The notes under the pieces were generated by a model. That model searched no databases. It was given only the letters and a program-made list of their open reading frames with translations, and was not told where the DNA came from. The translations under genes were made by a program, and so were the position numbers. Shown here in pieces: positions 1-9,272 of a DNA stretch of 31,971 nt. The stretch spans positions 1 through 31,971 of the forward strand of contig JBDTNL010000043.1 in assembly GCA_039933785.1 (NCBI GenBank), read 5' to 3'. Position 1 is the first letter of the stretch. Each line of letters begins with the position of its first letter. The stretch comes from JBDTNL01 sp039933785. GTDB lineage: Bacteria; Acidobacteriota; Thermoanaerobaculia; Multivoradales; JAGPDF01.

Positions 1-23
1 CCAGCGCAAGAGAAACTGAGCGG

Positions 24-2294
24 ATGCCCACGCTCACCCCGCTCGACATCGAGCACAAGCTCAATCCGGAGCAAATCGCCGCCGTGACCCATGGCGAAGG
101 CCCCGAATTGGTGCTCGCTGGCGCGGGTTCGGGCAAGACTCGCGTCATCACGTACCGAATCGCCTGGCTGGTGCGCGAGCGCGGGGTCGATCCGGCTTCG
201 ATCGTCGCGGTCACTTTCACCAACAAGGCCGCCGCCGAGATGCGCGAGCGGGCCGAGAATCTGCTCAAGATCTTCCCGCTGCCGGCCTTCGTCGGCACCT
301 TCCATCGCTTCTGCCTGACTCTCCTGCGGCGATATGGAGATCGTCTCGGCCTCCGTCGGGACTTCGCGATCCTCGACAGCGACGATCAGACCGGTTTGAT
401 GAAGAAGGCGTTACAGGCGGAACAGATTCCGGAGACCGCGTTCCCGCCGCGCACCGTGCTCTCGGCGGTGTCTTCGGCCAAGAACCAGTTGATCGGCGTC
501 GAGCAGTACGAGAAGAACGCCGCGAATTATTTCGAGACCAAGGTAGCGAAGCTCTACCGGCGTTATCAGCACCTGCTGCGCGAAGTCTCGGGCGTCGACT
601 TCGACGACATGATCGCGCTGGCGGTGAAGCTGCTTGCCGAGGACAAAGAAGTCGGCGATCGCGTCCGTCGCCGGGTGCGCTACCTGCTGGTCGACGAGTT
701 TCAAGACACCAACCACGCGCAGCTCCGCCTGGTGAACGAGCTCGCCGGAGCCTCCGGCAATCTGACCGCGGTGGGTGACGAGGATCAGGGGATCTATCGC
801 TGGCGCGGTGCGGATCTCGACAACATTCTCCGCTTCGAGGACGGCTTTCCCGGCGCCACGGTGCGCAAGCTCGAGCGCAACTATCGCTCCACGCAGAGCA
901 TCCTCGACGCCTCAGGCGCGGTGGTCAAGCACAACCAGGGCCGGCGCGGCAAGGTGCTCTGGACGGAGAACGGTCCAGGCCAAAAGCTCGAGCTCTACAA
1001 GGCCTCGGACGAACAGGACGAGGCGCGCTGGGTGGTGAACACCCTGCAGGGCCTGCGCGCCGCGTACACGCTTTCGGGTATGGCGATCCTGGTGCGCACC
1101 AACGCGCAGACCCGCTCATTCGAAGAAGAGCTACTGCGCAAGGAAGTGCCCTACACGCTGGTCGGCGGCGTGCGTTTCTACGAGCGCGCCGAAATCAAGG
1201 ACCTGATCGCTTACCTGCGTGTGCTGCGCAACCCGCGCGATGGGATTTCGCTGCTGCGCATCCTCAACGTGCCGGCGCGCGGCATCGGCAAGGGTACGCA
1301 GGAGCTGCTCGAGCAACGCGCGACAGAGCTCGGCACGCCGCTCTGGGATGTCCTCGCGACCGACGACCTCGGCCGCTTCGCGCCGCGTGCCACTAAGGCG
1401 CTCGAAGGCTTCCGCGACATCATCAAGGGGCTGCAGGCGGAAGCGCAGGATCTACCGCTACCGGCGGTCCTGGATCGGTTGCTGGTGCAGACTCGATTTC
1501 TCGAGCAGTACCGGCGCGAGGATCCCGAGGACGAAGCCCGGCTCGAGAACATCCGTGAGTTTCTCTCCGCGGCACAGGAGTTCACCGAACGCGAGGCGGT
1601 CGAGCATCCGGAGGAGCAGGACGCGCTCACTTCATTTCTCGACCATGTCTCACTGGTCGCCGATCTCGACGGCTGGCAAGCTGAGCGCGGCATCACCCTG
1701 ATGACTCTCCACAGCGCCAAGGGCCTCGAATTTCCGGCCGTGGTGGTGGCGGGGCTCGAAGACGGCATCCTGCCGCACTTCAATTCGGGTGGCCGGACGG
1801 AAGACGTCGAGGAGGAGCGCCGCCTGCTCTACGTCGGCATGACGCGTGCCCGCGAACGCTTGTTCTTGACTTGCTGTCGCCGGCGCCGAATCGCCGGCCG
1901 CTATCAAGACCAGATGGAATCGCCATTCCTCGAGGAAGTGCCGCCCGAGCTCGTCGACGTCACCGAGAGCCCGGACCTGCACTGGGGCGAGCGCACGCGC
2001 CCGGTCTACGGATTCTTCAACCGCAGCGCTCCGGAGGGCGGCGCGGCGGTGGATGACGCCCCGGCCTGGATCGATCGCAACGCCGACCGCGGCAGCTGGC
2101 GCGGCACCGGCCTGCACACGCCGGCCAAGGCGGATCGCCTGCAACGCGGCGCCCGCGTGCGCCATGCGACCCTGGGTGAGGGTGTGGTGATGGAAGTCGA
2201 CGGCTCCGGCGACGAGGCCAAGATCACGGTCTATTTCGAACGCGCGGGCCGCAGAAAGCTGATCGCGAAGTTCGCCGGGCTCGAGCAGCTTTAG
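24..2294 (+). CDS. uvrD: UvrD/PcrA-type ATP-dependent DNA helicase (SF1A)
   Basis: Predicted 3'-5' superfamily 1 helicase that unwinds DNA during nucleotide excision repair, mismatch repair and clearing of stalled forks. The 756-residue protein has the full motif set in order: Q motif LNPEQ near residue 13, Walker A GAGSGKT at 33-39, motif Ia FTNKAAAEM, motif Ib GTFHRFC, Walker B DEFQDTN near 224, motif III GDEDQGIYRWRGA, motif IV ERNYRST, motif V TLHSAKGLEF and motif VI YVGMTRARERL. The last ~55 residues look like the Tudor-like tail of PcrA/UvrD, with GxRVRHATLGEG. Length fits the family (about 720-760). The ATG at 24 gives a start close before the Q motif; its ribosome site is weak. The stop overlaps that of the convergent glycosyltransferase gene. 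UvrD and PcrA cannot be separated from sequence alone. Confidence 0.95.
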   Translation: MPTLTPLDIEHKLNPEQIAAVTHGEGPELVLAGAGSGKTRVITYRIAWLVRERGVDPASIVAVTFTNKAAAEMRERAENLLKIFPLPAFVGTFHRFCLTLLRRYGDRLGLRRDFAILDSDDQTGLMKKALQAEQIPETAFPPRTVLSAVSSAKNQLIGVEQYEKNAANYFETKVAKLYRRYQHLLREVSGVDFDDMIALAVKLLAEDKEVGDRVRRRVRYLLVDEFQDTNHAQLRLVNELAGASGNLTAVGDEDQGIYRWRGADLDNILRFEDGFPGATVRKLERNYRSTQSILDASGAVVKHNQGRRGKVLWTENGPGQKLELYKASDEQDEARWVVNTLQGLRAAYTLSGMAILVRTNAQTRSFEEELLRKEVPYTLVGGVRFYERAEIKDLIAYLRVLRNPRDGISLLRILNVPARGIGKGTQELLEQRATELGTPLWDVLATDDLGRFAPRATKALEGFRDIIKGLQAEAQDLPLPAVLDRLLVQTRFLEQYRREDPEDEARLENIREFLSAAQEFTEREAVEHPEEQDALTSFLDHVSLVADLDGWQAERGITLMTLHSAKGLEFPAVVVAGLEDGILPHFNSGGRTEDVEEERRLLYVGMTRARERLFLTCCRRRRIAGRYQDQMESPFLEEVPPELVDVTESPDLHWGERTRPVYGFFNRSAPEGGAAVDDAPAWIDRNADRGSWRGTGLHTPAKADRLQRGARVRHATLGEGVVMEVDGSGDEAKITVYFERAGRRKLIAKFAGLEQL

Positions 2295-3749
2295 GCGACA
2301 GGGACGCTCTCGGGCACGCGACGGCGGAGCGCGAGCACGGCGAGCACCACCATCAGGGCCTGCGGCAGAAGATTGACCAAGGCCTTGATACGCGGATCGA
2401 CCGGCCAGTCGACCGCCCAGTAGATTCCGAGCGTCGCCCAGCCGGCCACCGTCCAGCCGAGAATCCGCCCACGTGGCACGTACGTGGCGGCGAGGAGCGT
2501 GAGCAGCCAGAGAGCCGGGAACACGCCGTATGCGTTGGGCAGGAAGGGGCTCCGCAGTGTCGCGAGAGTCAGCACGGCGAGCCACACCAGAGGCTTCTCG
2601 GGCGTACTCTGCAGGCGTCGCGCCGCTACGACGGTCGCGGCGAGCGCGATTGGGGTGTAAATCCAGCCGATGATTTTCGCGGCCCCGAATCCCATGCCGG
2701 GCACACCGAAGAGCTTGAGTTTGAACGCCAGGCCCGGGATGGACATGTTGATCGCCATCGCCGACGGATTCCTGAACGCGGGGAAAGCCTCGCCCCCGAG
2801 CAGTCCGGGAAAGTGCTGCAGGAACGCGCTGAACGGGGCCCATCCGAAGTCGACCACGGTGAGCACGGACAAGGCGACGCCCATCGCGGCGGTCCACGCC
2901 GCGGCTCGCCATTGGCGCCGGGCCAGCAGGTAGAGGCACAGCAGCCCCGGGTAGAGCTTGCTGACGGTCGCGAATCCCAGCAGCAATCCGCCCAGCGCAA
3001 ACCGCCGGCGCTCGAAGAGCACCATGGCCACCATCGACAGGGCGATGATCGCGCCCTGCACGTTGCCCTTCTGCAGCATGCTGATCGTGGGCACCGCGGC
3101 CCAGACGAGCGGCGAGAGCAGCAGGGCTCGCGTGCCAGCCGTCGGGCCGAGAAAGCGAGCGACGACTAGGAGAGCGAGCAGAATCACGCCGCCTTCGAGC
3201 GCGAACCACAGCATGCGCTGATCGAGAAACTCCGGGGCGAGCAGTCGAAGCCCGCGCGGCAAGAGCAGGAACTGCGGCGGGTACTCGAAGACGTCGATCT
3301 TGAACGTCCCGAGCATCAGCGGCTTGCGGATCGCAGTTGGATCGTCGTTGGGCGCGGTGTAGAGCGCGTCGTCGTACACGTTCGGGGTGGGTCGCGATGG
3401 CGTCGCCGGCGACCACGTACGCGGACACGCACGAGTGCCGCACTTCCCAGTCGCTGGATGGGATGAGCGAGAACGAGACTTGCGCCGGATCGACGATGTA
3501 GACCGTGAGCCGGGCCACCGCGAGTAGGGCCACGAGTGCGGAGATTGCCGCTAGTACCTTGAGCCCCGGCGAGCAGGCGCCGTCGTCGAGCGCCACCACC
3601 GGATGTCCGTACGAGCGCCAGCCCACGAGCGCCGTGACGGCGAGGCCGATCAACGCTGCGGCGAGGAGCGAGTGCGTGAGCCCCATGCCCGCCGTGAAGC
3701 CGAAGATTCCTGCCGCGAGCGCGAGTGCGAGAGAGACCAGCATCCTCAT
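2291..3749 (-). pseudogene. GT87-family membrane mannosyltransferase (DUF2029), single-base frameshift
   Basis: Looks like a polyprenol-phosphate-sugar-dependent membrane glycosyltransferase of the GT87 (PimE-like) family. The reading frame from ATG 3749 encodes an N-terminal membrane segment and runs to ...DAIATHP. It then continues in another frame as NVYDDALYT..., FEYPPQ, QKGNVQG, SKLYPG and many hydrophobic helices to the stop at 2291. The span is 1459 bp, one base more than a multiple of three. Removing one base of the G4 run at 3384-3387 on the given strand restores a continuous protein of about 485 residues with a smooth junction (THP-NVYDD). Without repair, only the C-terminal 362 residues could be made, from a GTG at 3379. 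The cause could be a sequencing or assembly error in the homopolymer, a recent mutation or, less likely, programmed slippage. The gene is convergent with and abuts uvrD. Confidence 0.8.
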
Positions 3750-3867
3750 GAGGGCCTCGCATTGCGCCCGAACGCCGGGCGCAGCGTGGAAAGGCGGAAC
3801 GCTGTGATGCGCTCCGTCACTTCGGCACTGTGATCAGCGGACTATAGATGAGGCGGTGAAAGGGGCT

Positions 3868-3889
3868 CTGCGGGCCGCAGGCCCCGCAG
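3868..3889 (-). terminator. GC-rich hairpin after the permease gene, possible terminator
   Basis: Just past the permease stop codon (3895-3897, read leftwards), a GC-rich inverted repeat pairs 3868-3876 with 3880-3889. It has a three-base loop and one unpaired C. No strong T-run follows on the transcribed strand, only a CCCCTTT stretch, so intrinsic termination is plausible but weakly supported. Confidence 0.35.
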
Positions 3890-3894
3890 CGGGT

Positions 3895-6555
3895 TCAGGA
3901 CGCGCGGAGTGCCACTACCGGGTCGAGCGTTGCCGCTCGCCGAGCAGGAATCAGGCAGGCGGCGAGGGCCGCGAGCAGGAGCGCCCCAGCGACCGCCACA
4001 TAGGTGAGTGGATCGGTAGGCGTGACGCCGAAGAGGCTGCCGGCGAGCAGATGCACGACCAGGATCGAAGCCAGCAGCCCCATGCCGATTCCGGCGCCCA
4101 CCGCGGCCAGCCCTTCGCGGGCCACATCGCGTACGACCTGGGCGCTCGGCGCGCCGAGCGCCTTGCGGATGCCGATCTCGTGCGTGCGTTGGGCAACGCC
4201 ATACGCGACGACCCCGCCGAGGCCGACCACGGTCACCAGCAGGGCGAGGGCGGCGAAGGCGCCGAGCAGGACGGTGGTGAGCCGCGGACTTGCGAGCGAG
4301 GCGGCGCGGGCTTCTTCGAGAGTCTCGCTGCGGCCGACAGGTTGACGTGGATCGATCGCGAGCACCGCCTTGCGGACTCGGGGGAGCAACTCGCTCGGTG
4401 GAGTGTGGCCGCGAATGAGCAACGTGCTCGACAGCGGCGTCAGCTGGCGCGTGCTGCCCCATACCGTCCCGGACGGGGCGGTAGCGAGCGAGCGAGAACG
4501 GGCGTCGGCAACCACGCCGATCACCGTGTTCCAGGTGTTGGGTTGGAAGCCGAGCGCCATCTGCTGGCCGATCGGATCGGCCTCGCCGAATAGCGTCTTG
4601 GCCAGCGCCTGGTTGATCACCACCACGGGCGGCGCGCCCACGCGGTCGGCGTCCGTGAACGTTCGACCTTGTAACAGACGGACGCCGACGGTCTGGAAGA
4701 ACTCCGGGCTCGCCGCCTCGAACTGGGCCTGCGGCAGGACCGCACCAAAGCTCGTCGGCTGGCCCTTAGCGAGGACGCCGAGGATGTTGTTGCCGGCGGA
4801 GTCTAGAGGATAGGTGGACGAGATCGCCGCGATGTTCACACCCGGAAGCGCCCGTGCGCGCTCGAGGAGAGCGTCGTAGAAGTGAGCGCGCAGCTCCGCA
4901 GTGGTGTAGTGAGAGAAGTCGAGGTCGATGTGCACGGCGAGCACGTTGTGCGGATCGAACCCGGCATCGACGTTCTGGAGCTCCCAGACGCTGCGCAGGG
5001 TGAGCCCAGCGCCGATGAGCAACGCGAACGAGATCGCGACTTGCAGAGCAGAGAGCGCGGCGCGAATCCTCAGACCGTGCGGACCGCCCTTGCCGGAATC
5101 GCGGCGTGAGAGGGAGCCCGCGAGGGCCTTTCCCGCCGCGGCGAGCGCCGGGAGCGTGCCCGCGGCGAGGCCGGTCAAAACCCCGAGGCCGGCGGTGAAC
5201 AGGAGCACGGAGCCGTCGAGATGAACCTCGCCCACCCGATCCGAGAAGCGCTGTACGAAACGCACGAGAAAGCCCAGCAGCAGCGCGCCGACTCCGACTC
5301 CAAGGCCGGCGCCAAGGAGAGAGATGAGCAGGCTCTCGGTGAGCATCTGGCGCAGGATTCGCTGCCGTCCCGCTCCGAGCGCGGTGCGCACGGCAAGCTC
5401 TTCCCGGCGCGTGGTGAGCCGGGCGAGCTGCAAGTTGGCCACGTTGGCACAGACGATCAAGAGCACGAGTCCGACAGTGACTTGCAGGAGCAGAAGCGTC
5501 GGACGGGCGCGAGCCGTGAGCTCGTCCCGCACACGCCCGGCACCGGCGGTGTAGCCGCTCGCTGTCGGATAGTCCGCCGGAAACGCGGCGGCCACGGTCA
5601 CAGCGGTTGCCACAAGGTCGGCCCGGGCTGATTCCAGGGTGACTCCGGGGAGCATGCGCGCGAGGACCAAGTAGCCCCGCGCCTGGCGCGTTTCGATGGT
5701 GCGCGCCGCGCCGCGGAACGGACAGGCCGAGGTCGGCATCCAGACGTCGTTCTTGCCTGGAAACGCCGGCAGCGCGGGCAGGATGCCGATCACGGTGTGT
5801 GGGTGATCGTTCATCTCGAACACCTTGCCGATGATCGCGGGATCACCGCCATAGCGGTTCTGCCAGTAATCGTAGGAAAGCATCAGCACCGGCGGCGCGC
5901 CGTTGTACTGGTGCGCCTCGTCCGCGGAGCGGAATGAACGGCCGAGGATGGGCTGCACACCGAGCAGGTCGAAGAAATTCGCCGACACCACCCCGGTCTG
6001 CACGCGTTCCGGTTGCCCATGGCCGATCAGGTTGAACCACATGCTGTGGTATTCGGCGAGCCCGGCGAACGAGTGCGTACGCTCGCGGAAGTCGTTCAAG
6101 TCCTTGACCGAGAACCCGATGTCGCTCTGTCCATCGAGGGGCGTGCTCTGGTGCAAGACGAGCAGCTGGTCGGCCTGAGCATAGGGCAGCGGACGCAAGA
6201 GGATGCCGCGCACCAGGCTGAAAATGGCCGTGTTCGCGCCGATGCCGAGTGCCAACGCCAGCACCGCCGTGGCGGCGTAGCCCGGACTCCGGCGCAATGC
6301 CCGCACGCCGTAGCGCAGGTCCTGCAGCAGGGTCTCTGCCGGCCGGTAGGCGCGCGCCTCACGGGCCAACTCCTTGGTGGGCTCGATGCCGCCGAGCTTG
6401 AGCAGTGCGGCGCGCTTGGCGTCCTCGGCGGATAGGCCGCGGCGTTGCAGCTCTTCGGTTTCCATGGCGAGGTGGAAGGCAAGCTCGGCGCTCATGTCGC
6501 TCTCGAGCGTCTTCCGGCGCCAGAGGCCGGCGATGGCATTCCACAGGCGTCGCAT
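3895..6555 (-). CDS. ADOP-family duplicated orphan ABC permease (MacB/FtsX-like)
   Basis: Large membrane protein of the MacB/FtsX permease type with no ATPase gene beside it, matching the ADOP (acidobacterial duplicated orphan permease) class. From the ATG at 6555 it has 886 residues. There is a ~90-residue cytoplasmic prefix (LWRRKTLESDMSAELAFHL, LKLGGIE), then the first membrane helix with LALGIGANTAIFS, a periplasmic MacB core domain, a first FtsX block (ANVANLQLARLTTRREE, RTALGAGRQRI), a second periplasmic region, and a final FtsX block (YGVAQRTHEIGIRKALGA, LIPARRAATLDP). An open frame extends upstream to 6714, but it overlaps the PadR gene. The ATG at 6555 has a GGGAG site about 6 bases before it and matches the family N-terminus. 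It lies 23 bp after the PadR gene, so the two probably form an operon. The transported substrate is unknown. Confidence 0.9.
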   Translation of the reverse strand: MRRLWNAIAGLWRRKTLESDMSAELAFHLAMETEELQRRGLSAEDAKRAALLKLGGIEPTKELAREARAYRPAETLLQDLRYGVRALRRSPGYAATAVLALALGIGANTAIFSLVRGILLRPLPYAQADQLLVLHQSTPLDGQSDIGFSVKDLNDFRERTHSFAGLAEYHSMWFNLIGHGQPERVQTGVVSANFFDLLGVQPILGRSFRSADEAHQYNGAPPVLMLSYDYWQNRYGGDPAIIGKVFEMNDHPHTVIGILPALPAFPGKNDVWMPTSACPFRGAARTIETRQARGYLVLARMLPGVTLESARADLVATAVTVAAAFPADYPTASGYTAGAGRVRDELTARARPTLLLLQVTVGLVLLIVCANVANLQLARLTTRREELAVRTALGAGRQRILRQMLTESLLISLLGAGLGVGVGALLLGFLVRFVQRFSDRVGEVHLDGSVLLFTAGLGVLTGLAAGTLPALAAAGKALAGSLSRRDSGKGGPHGLRIRAALSALQVAISFALLIGAGLTLRSVWELQNVDAGFDPHNVLAVHIDLDFSHYTTAELRAHFYDALLERARALPGVNIAAISSTYPLDSAGNNILGVLAKGQPTSFGAVLPQAQFEAASPEFFQTVGVRLLQGRTFTDADRVGAPPVVVINQALAKTLFGEADPIGQQMALGFQPNTWNTVIGVVADARSRSLATAPSGTVWGSTRQLTPLSSTLLIRGHTPPSELLPRVRKAVLAIDPRQPVGRSETLEEARAASLASPRLTTVLLGAFAALALLVTVVGLGGVVAYGVAQRTHEIGIRKALGAPSAQVVRDVAREGLAAVGAGIGMGLLASILVVHLLAGSLFGVTPTDPLTYVAVAGALLLAALAACLIPARRAATLDPVVALRAS

Positions 6556-6578
6556 GGCGGCTCCCGGTTCTTCCGCCG

Positions 6579-6911
6579 CTAGGTTGCCCGGAGCACGCGG
6601 CCCACGGCGGTAGAGAACCGTTCCCAGCTCGCGAGTTCGCGTTCGAGGGCTCGCTTGCCCGTGGCGGTGAGTCGATAGAACTTGGCTCGACGGTTGTTTT
6701 CCGAAGTCCCCCAATCGGCGGCGATGAAGCCCTGTTCCTCGAGCCGGTAAAGCGCCGGATAGAGCGAGCCCTGGGTGACGCTCAGGACGTCGGCGCTCAC
6801 TTGTTGGATGCGCTGGGCGATGCCCCAGCCGTGCATTTCTCCCGGCACTAGCGTCCTTAGGATGAGTAGGTCGAGGGTGCCTTGCAGGAGATCGCTTCGT
6901 TGGTCGGCCAT
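6579..6911 (-). CDS. PadR-family transcriptional regulator
   Basis: A 110-residue winged-helix repressor of the short PadR subfamily. Visible family features are QGTLDLLILRTL at the N-terminus, HGWGIAQRIQ, the recognition region VTQGSLYPALYRLEEQGFI, and the wing with NNRRAKFYRLTATGKRAL. A leucine-rich C-terminal helix should mediate dimerisation. An AGGAG site precedes the ATG by about 6 bases. The gene heads the unit containing the orphan permease, and pairing of PadR with ADOP permeases is a recurring arrangement. It probably represses its own operon through the palindromes just upstream; the effector is unknown. Confidence 0.93.
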   Translation of the reverse strand: MADQRSDLLQGTLDLLILRTLVPGEMHGWGIAQRIQQVSADVLSVTQGSLYPALYRLEEQGFIAADWGTSENNRRAKFYRLTATGKRALERELASWERFSTAVGRVLRAT

Positions 6912-6927
6912 GTCGCTCCTTCGAGAA

Positions 6928-6982
6928 GACTGTCCCCCTAGACAGTCGACAAGAGTTTGCGCGCGCTCTTGTCGATTGTCAA
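6928..6982 (-). promoter_or_regulatory. Palindromic operator/promoter region of the PadR-permease operon
   Basis: Upstream of the PadR start lie two adjacent inverted repeats. One has 6-base arms GACTGT/ACAGTC at 6928-6933 and 6942-6947 with an 8-base centre. The other has perfect 10-base arms TCGACAAGAG/CTCTTGTCGA at 6946-6955 and 6966-6975. They overlap by two bases. Read leftwards, TTGACA at 6982-6977 is a perfect -35 box. The hexamer 17 bases on (CAAACT, 6959-6954) is only a weak -10, so the exact promoter is uncertain. The position directly before a PadR gene suggests an autoregulatory operator; a transcript hairpin is the alternative. Confidence 0.6.
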
Positions 6983-7013
6983 GGGGAGGTACGCCGGTGG
7001 CCGGCCGAAGGTT

Positions 7014-7604
7014 TCAGTGCCTGACCAGACCGGCGTCGGTGCGCAGCAGAGCGTAGAGGAAGTTGTCCACCCGCTCTTCGTTGAGCACGAAGTAACCGCG
7101 CAGCTGGCCCTCGCGTTGAAAGCCGACGCGCTCGAGGACCCTCTGCGACGCAAGATTTTCGATCGAACATCGGGCTTCGAGGCGTGCCAGAGGTGAGCTG
7201 GCGAAGATCTCGGCCACCAACAGACGGAGCGCCGGGACCATCAAGCCACGACCCTGATACGGCGTCGAAAGCGCATATCCGATCTCGGCGAGGCCGTGCT
7301 CCCAGTTGGCGACGACGAGGGTGACCCAGCCCGCCGGGCGCTGTTCGACCAGGATCAGCCATTGGAATTTCTGTCCGCGCCCGCGGCGCAGGTCGGCGAC
7401 GTTCTGCTGGGTGAGGTCGGAGCGCAGCTGCCCGAGAGTGACTTCGCCGAGCGGTTGGTGGCGCCGAACGCTGGGCTCGTCGCGCCATTGCCGCAACAGC
7501 GCGGCGTCGCCCGGTTGAGCGGGGCGCAAGTCCAAACGCGCACCCTGAGCGCCGATCGGGCCGCTGGCGCCGATCACCCCCAACGATCGCGGCAGGATCG
7601 CCAT
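7014..7604 (-). CDS. GNAT-family N-acetyltransferase (RimJ/RimL-like)
   Basis: A 196-residue acetyltransferase of the GNAT fold. Residues from about 23 onward show the usual order: LDLRPAQPGDAALLRQWRDEP, a central beta segment with GWVTLVVANWEHGLAEIGYAL, the acetyl-CoA binding motif A with YQGRGL, and the C-terminal ENLASQRVLERVGFQREGQLRG typical of RimJ/RimL-like enzymes that modify protein N-termini or small amines. The same frame stays open far upstream through the opposite strand of truA-uppS-cdsA. That is a codon-bias artefact, and the ATG at 7604 gives a normal-sized enzyme. It is divergent from truA with 63 bp between starts. The substrate cannot be told. Confidence 0.85.
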   Translation of the reverse strand: MAILPRSLGVIGASGPIGAQGARLDLRPAQPGDAALLRQWRDEPSVRRHQPLGEVTLGQLRSDLTQQNVADLRRGRGQKFQWLILVEQRPAGWVTLVVANWEHGLAEIGYALSTPYQGRGLMVPALRLLVAEIFASSPLARLEARCSIENLASQRVLERVGFQREGQLRGYFVLNEERVDNFLYALLRTDAGLVRH

Positions 7605-7667
7605 GATCTCGGCATCATACTGCCGCGCCCATGCCCGGCGGCCCAGACGCGAGGTACAGTCCGGCGC

Positions 7668-8408
7668 ATGGCCGGTGCGCGCTACAAGTTGACCCTCTCG
7701 TACGTCGGTACCCGCTACGCTGGCTGGCAGCGTCAGGAAAACGCTCTGGCGGTGCAGCAGGTGGTCGAAGAGGCGCTGAGCGATCTGCTCGGCGACCCGG
7801 CGACCCTGGTGGGTGCCAGCCGGACCGATGCCGGGGTCCATGCGCGTGGGCAAGTCGCGCACCTCGAGTGGGTGCGCGAAGTGGAGACCGGGGCCCTGCT
7901 CCACGGGACGAACCATCGCCTGCCGCGAGAGGTGCGAGTCCTCGCCGCGGAGCCCGCCGACGAAGCGTTCCATGCGAGATTCTCGGCGACCGCCAAAGAG
8001 TATCGCTATCGATTGATTCGCGCCGCCGTGTTGTCGCCTCTCGACGCGCCGTTCGCGGTCAAGGTGGAGGACGAGCTCGATCTCGAAGCCTTGGCCAACG
8101 CCGCGCAAGTGCTCGTTGGGCGGCACGACTTCTCGTCCTTCGCGCTCGCGGGGGGAGCGCACACGTCGCCCCTTCGTACCGTGCACTCCGCGCAATGGGT
8201 CGAGGAAGGCGCCGAGCTCCAATTCCGGGTGGTCGGCGACGGCTTTCTTCGCGGCATGGTGCGCGGCCTGGTCGGCACCCTGCTGGAGGTTGGCCGGGGG
8301 AGGCGCCGGGTGGAGGATTTCCAGGCACTCCTGGTCGGAAAGCCGCGTGGCGCGGCCGGTCCCACGGCCCCGGCGCAGGGTCTGTGTCTCACCCGAGTCC
8401 TCTATTGA
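7668..8408 (+). CDS. truA: tRNA pseudouridine(38-40) synthase TruA
   Basis: Converts uridines 38-40 in the anticodon arm of tRNAs to pseudouridine. From the ATG at 7668 the protein has 246 residues, a normal length. It begins with the conserved beta strand YKLTLSYVGTRYAGWQRQ. The catalytic motif SRTDAGVHARGQ carries the nucleophile Asp54. YRYRL near residue 110 and the C-terminal FLRGMVRGLVGTLLEVG match the family. The open frame extends further upstream (from 7296) but there overlaps the divergent GNAT gene, so the later ATG is chosen. It starts a co-directional run with uppS, cdsA, dxr and rseP. Confidence 0.96.
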   Translation: MAGARYKLTLSYVGTRYAGWQRQENALAVQQVVEEALSDLLGDPATLVGASRTDAGVHARGQVAHLEWVREVETGALLHGTNHRLPREVRVLAAEPADEAFHARFSATAKEYRYRLIRAAVLSPLDAPFAVKVEDELDLEALANAAQVLVGRHDFSSFALAGGAHTSPLRTVHSAQWVEEGAELQFRVVGDGFLRGMVRGLVGTLLEVGRGRRRVEDFQALLVGKPRGAAGPTAPAQGLCLTRVLY

Positions 8409-8441
8409 TTGTGTTAGCTTAGTTCGGCGTCTCGACCGTCC

Positions 8442-9236
8442 ATGATCGCCCTCGAAAAGTTCGCCGCTCCGGGTTCTCCAGAAGAGCTGTTGGTGCGCCG
8501 TCTGGATCCGACGCGGATGCCGCGGCACGTAGCGATCATCATGGACGGCAACGGTCGCTGGGCGAAGACTCGCGGGCTGCCACGCGTTGAGGGACATCGA
8601 GCGGGCGTCGATGCGGTGCGCGACACCGTCGAAGCGGCGGCGCAGCTCGGCCTCGAGGTTCTCACGCTCTACGCGTTCTCGGTCGAGAACTGGAAGCGCC
8701 CGCGCTACGAGGTCTGGACGCTGATGAACCTGCTCAAGGAGTACGTGCGGCGGGAGCAGGAGACGCTGATCAAGAACAACATCAAGTTCCAGGTCATCGG
8801 ACGGATGGAGGAGCTCGATCCGTCGGTGGTGAAGGAGCTCCGCACAACGCTCGAGAAGAGTGCGCACTGCACGGGGATGACGTTCAACATCGCGCTCAAC
8901 TACTCGGGGCGTTGCGAGATCGTGGATGCTTGTCGGCGGATCGTCGCCGATTGGGCTGCCGGTAAGCACGCGGATATCGATGAAGAGACGATCGGGCGTT
9001 ATCTCTATACCTCGGGTCAGCCGGATCCGGATCTTCTGATTCGCACCTCCGGTGAGTTGAGGGTGAGCAATTTCCTCCTCTGGCAGATCGCGTACGCGGA
9101 GATCTGGGTGACGCAGGCCCTGTGGCCCGAGTTTCGGCGTCGCGATCTCGTGGAAGCGATTCTTGCCTTCCAAGGACGCGACCGGCGCTACGGCGGGGTC
9201 AAGGGCGAAGAGAAGGTCTTTGCGCCGGGCCGCTAG
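8442..9236 (+). CDS. uppS: Isoprenyl transferase (undecaprenyl diphosphate synthase)
   Basis: cis-Prenyltransferase that extends farnesyl diphosphate with isopentenyl diphosphate to make the C55 lipid carrier for cell wall and surface glycans. It has 264 residues. The signature HVAIIMDGNGRWA carries the catalytic Asp at about 35, followed by GHRAG, LTLYAFSVENWKRP, and the C-terminal RTSGELRVSNFLLWQIAYAE with the conserved Ser-Asn and Glu. About 25 residues precede the core; the ATG at 8442 lacks a clear ribosome site, so a shorter form is possible. It lies 33 bp after truA and 36 bp before cdsA, in the common uppS-cdsA-dxr-rseP order. Confidence 0.96.
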   Translation: MIALEKFAAPGSPEELLVRRLDPTRMPRHVAIIMDGNGRWAKTRGLPRVEGHRAGVDAVRDTVEAAAQLGLEVLTLYAFSVENWKRPRYEVWTLMNLLKEYVRREQETLIKNNIKFQVIGRMEELDPSVVKELRTTLEKSAHCTGMTFNIALNYSGRCEIVDACRRIVADWAAGKHADIDEETIGRYLYTSGQPDPDLLIRTSGELRVSNFLLWQIAYAEIWVTQALWPEFRRRDLVEAILAFQGRDRRYGGVKGEEKVFAPGR

Positions 9237-9272
9237 GTCGGTTCTGCACCGGCCTAACTCCGGAGAAGAACT

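Noticed and set aside
1650..2290. Extension of a minus-strand frame into uvrD
   Set aside because: It is the wrong-frame continuation of the frameshifted GT87 gene, running antisense to conserved helicase motifs.
6556..6714. N-terminal extension of the permease frame
   Set aside because: It overlaps the PadR gene on the same strand in another frame, and the family N-terminus and a good ribosome site point to the ATG at 6555.
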